From Urechis unicinctus (taxonomy: Eukaryota; Annelida; Polychaeta; Xenopneusta; Urechidae): a stretch of DNA of 64,000 bases. Positions within the stretch are counted from its first letter, which is position 1, and every line of letters begins with the position of its first letter. Made by a program: the position numbers and the translations under genes. The stretch lies in the NCBI GenBank assembly GCA_034190875.2, contig CM067350.1:23267480-23331479 (forward strand), written 5' to 3'. Under the pieces are notes generated by a model. That model made no database searches, was not told the DNA's origin, and saw only the letters and a program-made list of their open reading frames with translations. Of this stretch, positions 59,617 to 64,000 are shown one piece after another.

Positions 59617-60331
59617 AGACATCATAGCAGTCAATTATGCAAGTAAGACTTGGATATTTCTGGGAGAGAGTTGATGGCAATGCTTGTCTTACATTTTGGC
59701 GGGATGGCCAAAAGATGATAGGGCTCGATTTCCTTGCCAAAAACATGACCCAAGTGTTTATGATGGCTGAGTATGTGGCACTTGCAAAAAGAGGTCACCA
59801 AGAAAAGAGTTCGACAGATCCATGCGCAGCTTTATCATCAAAGGGGTACAATTTCCTCAATGGGCCACTCGGAGTCCTTGCAAAAACTCTTGGAGCGTTG
59901 GTTGAGATGACTTCCTTGGTGCCAACCGAACATCTTAACTTCAGCACCTTAAGTTATAAACAATCAAAAAGGTCACACAAACTTTGCCTTGATGGAAAAC
60001 CGGTATTTTGGGATACTTTCAGATCAGCGGACAACATCTTTATTGCAATTTTCAGGTCACATGATCGTTTGGTCTTGATGTCGGATGATGTACATTCCTT
60101 GTCAATCTTTAAGTTTGGTATGCGTGTTCCTGATGCTCCACGCAACCATCACATGTACATTTGTCTGTGCATTTACAAGAAAATATGTTGGTGTGATGAT
60201 CCTGGAGAATCCTCTTCTTTGATTGTCCCTTGCATTGGTCATTGAGGGGCTATATCCAAGATAGGTAATTCCAAATCATGATCAGTTTCATGGTCCCCAC
60301 TGATGCAGGGCGGAGCATTCAGAGTTGCAAC
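59617..60331. other. 715-bp indel between the two arms
   Basis: The left arm reads CAATTAA directly followed by GATGTGGGTCGAGG (inverted, near 32300). The right arm has these two sequences separated by 715 bp. The extra segment is almost filled by the ORF 59637-60245. No target duplication, poly(A) or inverted ends are obvious, so it may be an insertion on the right or a deletion on the left. Confidence 0.6.
59637..60245 (+). CDS. Unrecognised intact 202-codon ORF
   Basis: It starts MQVRLGYFWERVDGNACLTF and contains DGQKMIGLDFLAKNMTQVFM, KGYNFLNGPLGVLAKTLGAL and FRSADNIFIAIFRSHDRLVL. Composition is that of a folded protein, with no repeats or membrane segment, and it is the longest intact single frame here without a family. 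No splice sites or regulatory context are evident. It may be a captured exon or an old gene fragment held open by chance. Confidence 0.4.
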   Translation: MQVRLGYFWERVDGNACLTFWRDGQKMIGLDFLAKNMTQVFMMAEYVALAKRGHQEKSSTDPCAALSSKGYNFLNGPLGVLAKTLGALVEMTSLVPTEHLNFSTLSYKQSKRSHKLCLDGKPVFWDTFRSADNIFIAIFRSHDRLVLMSDDVHSLSIFKFGMRVPDAPRNHHMYICLCIYKKICWCDDPGESSSLIVPCIGH

Positions 60332-61729
60332 TGATGTGGGTCGAGGTCTGGGTGGGAAGCGAGTAGCTTTTGGTTTTGAGTCATATCCAAGATTTTTAGT
60401 TGTATACAGTGCGGTGATGTCGTCAAAATTCCAGTTTGCGAGGGTAGGATTATAATGGTCTACCATTATGATCACCAGAATGGTCTCACGGACTCGTCAC
60501 CCCACCACACAGAGCACGTGCGAAATTGTCATGAAGATATGCATACACATCCCTTGATCGAACTTCATGTTACACAACATCCGCACAGGTTACAAATTGT
60601 GATGTATCGTTCTAGCAGCTCGGGCGCATGACATTGGGAAACGAATGCCAGCCTCTCGCAGGCTTGACGCCGGGAACCGAGCGTGTATGGATTCAGCCGC
60701 TTAGACACCTGATGTCACGCACCCGGCCCCTGTCAGCCCTGCATGCACTGAGGAGTATCAACACGCCCCTCCTCCACAGCCGCAGATATATCGTGTCTTT
60801 ATGGTCAATTCTCTGGAAATATTCAATTCATTATGCCATTTGCTTATTTTTATGAATACTTGTACAGCCTCATTCAGCAATCTCTCCATAGATCAACCAA
60901 TTTAACTAGACCTGTTCATACATGTCTTTAATTCCATGATATTCTTCCGCCACGTGAGCTCTGCACACAAGCTCCTTTGAACCAAGTGGAGCTTGTGCTC
61001 CCTCTTGGTTCTCGAGGATAGCCGCGTCAATGTACAAAACGCGATGATAAGACCTTACCTTCACGATGTCCACCTGATGTAATATGTGCAATTTAATAAG
61101 TAATCGTTATTATCTACTGTGAATGAGTTTCAGCAACCGCACTAACTTGTAAATATGCATAATCGCCTAAACCGTGGGAGGCGATTAACTTTTCCAACTA
61201 ATTCCAATATGGCGGCGAGATTACGGAATATAAGCTGGTAGAAAACGGACATGTTATGATGCTGAAAAAAGGCGAGGAAAAGGCAAGTAGGTCGGAAAGT
61301 TATAAGGCATAAATCTAGTATAAATTGACTCACCTGTGAAATGTATTATCAGGGAGATGATGGTATGATAAAAACTTAGCAAATTCCGCGCCGTTGCTTA
61401 CGACAACGTCATGCAAGAGACCGGTTGTTGGCAACGGAAGTTGCAGGGAATTCTTCCCACAAGATTTCGGAGTGGAATTTTACCGAAAAGTAAGAAATTA
61501 ATCGAATAACAAGTGTTCGCCCGGAGATAGGTTACAAATAACCCATTGTAATTACATTCAATTAATACTCTCGCTGGTGGCTGTACATTCTTCTCAGTAC
61601 GTATTTTTAACGAGATAAATGGTGATGAATTAAGCATGTTTGTCAATCTACTGATAAAAGAGGGTTCTCCTGTTAGACCAAGAAGGTAGTACCCGATGGA
61701 CTATTGGTCTGCTGGGCTACTGCGCACAG

Positions 61730-61749
61730 AACAAGTAATCGATTATATC
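61730..61749 (+). promoter_or_regulatory. Conserved upstream block of paralogue B
   Basis: AGAACAAGTAATCGATTATA about 85 bp before the start codon, identical to the block upstream of paralogue A (31705-31727, minus). Confidence 0.4.
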
Positions 61750-61832
61750 TACCACTCGTCTATTTCGTGTTTACGCCAGGGCAACATCCGCAACATGTGA
61801 AATTATACCCAGAGATATATCAACAGACAATC

Positions 61833-63928
<2,096 letters not shown>

Positions 63929-64000
63929 GTAAGTACTATCTGGATTTTGCCGAAGCATATTTCAGAACCTTCCAGTATGAACAGGAGTTGTTGCGATTAG

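Overview
This is animal nuclear DNA, A+T-rich and dense in repeats, probably from a marine invertebrate; the sequence alone does not fix the phylum. Support comes from GT-AG exons, a decayed ribosomal protein L4 copy, CR1/Jockey-type LINEs, hAT and Kolobok-type DNA transposons, Ty3/Gypsy fossils, many MITEs and long TA microsatellites. There is no rRNA gene, CRISPR array or bacterial operon.

Layout. 0-2.2 kb: Ty3/Gypsy pol fossil. 2.6-5.1 kb: a LINE split by a nest of small non-autonomous elements with 9-bp target-site duplications. 7.6-8.3 kb: second LINE remnant. 9.1-9.3 kb: RPL4 pseudogene. 10.7-16.8 kb: a hAT transposon that carries inside it a Kolobok-like unit with two convergent genes: a THAP-domain transposase and a gene for a P2X7-ballast-like cysteine domain. 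17-29 kb: gene-poor, with a Cys/His-rich coding remnant, an RT fossil, one candidate exon, a 34-bp minisatellite and a 1.2-kb TA satellite with higher-order structure. 29-46.4 kb and 53.6-64 kb: two arms of a large, imperfect inverted duplication. Each arm holds one copy of a three-exon gene for a type II membrane, glycosyltransferase-like protein (left copy complete, 602 aa; right copy cut by the window end after exon 2). The arms have since collected their own insertions: LTR fossil, MITEs and 9-bp-TSD elements on the left; a LINE, expanded minisatellites and a 715-bp ORF-bearing indel on the right. 46.7-51.7 kb, in the spacer between the arms: a second Kolobok-like element, delimited by TTAA duplications and matching inverted ends, again with a THAP gene convergent with a P2X7-ballast gene.

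Main point. Two different copies of the same two-gene layout (THAP gene and ballast-domain gene, tail to tail), one bounded by TTAA plus inverted repeats, suggest that the zinc-binding ballast domain known from the cytoplasmic tail of vertebrate P2X7 receptors travels here as the second gene of a THAP/Kolobok-type DNA transposon. Both copies in this window are damaged. The host genes supported best are the two glycosyltransferase-like paralogues; most of the rest is mobile or repetitive DNA.
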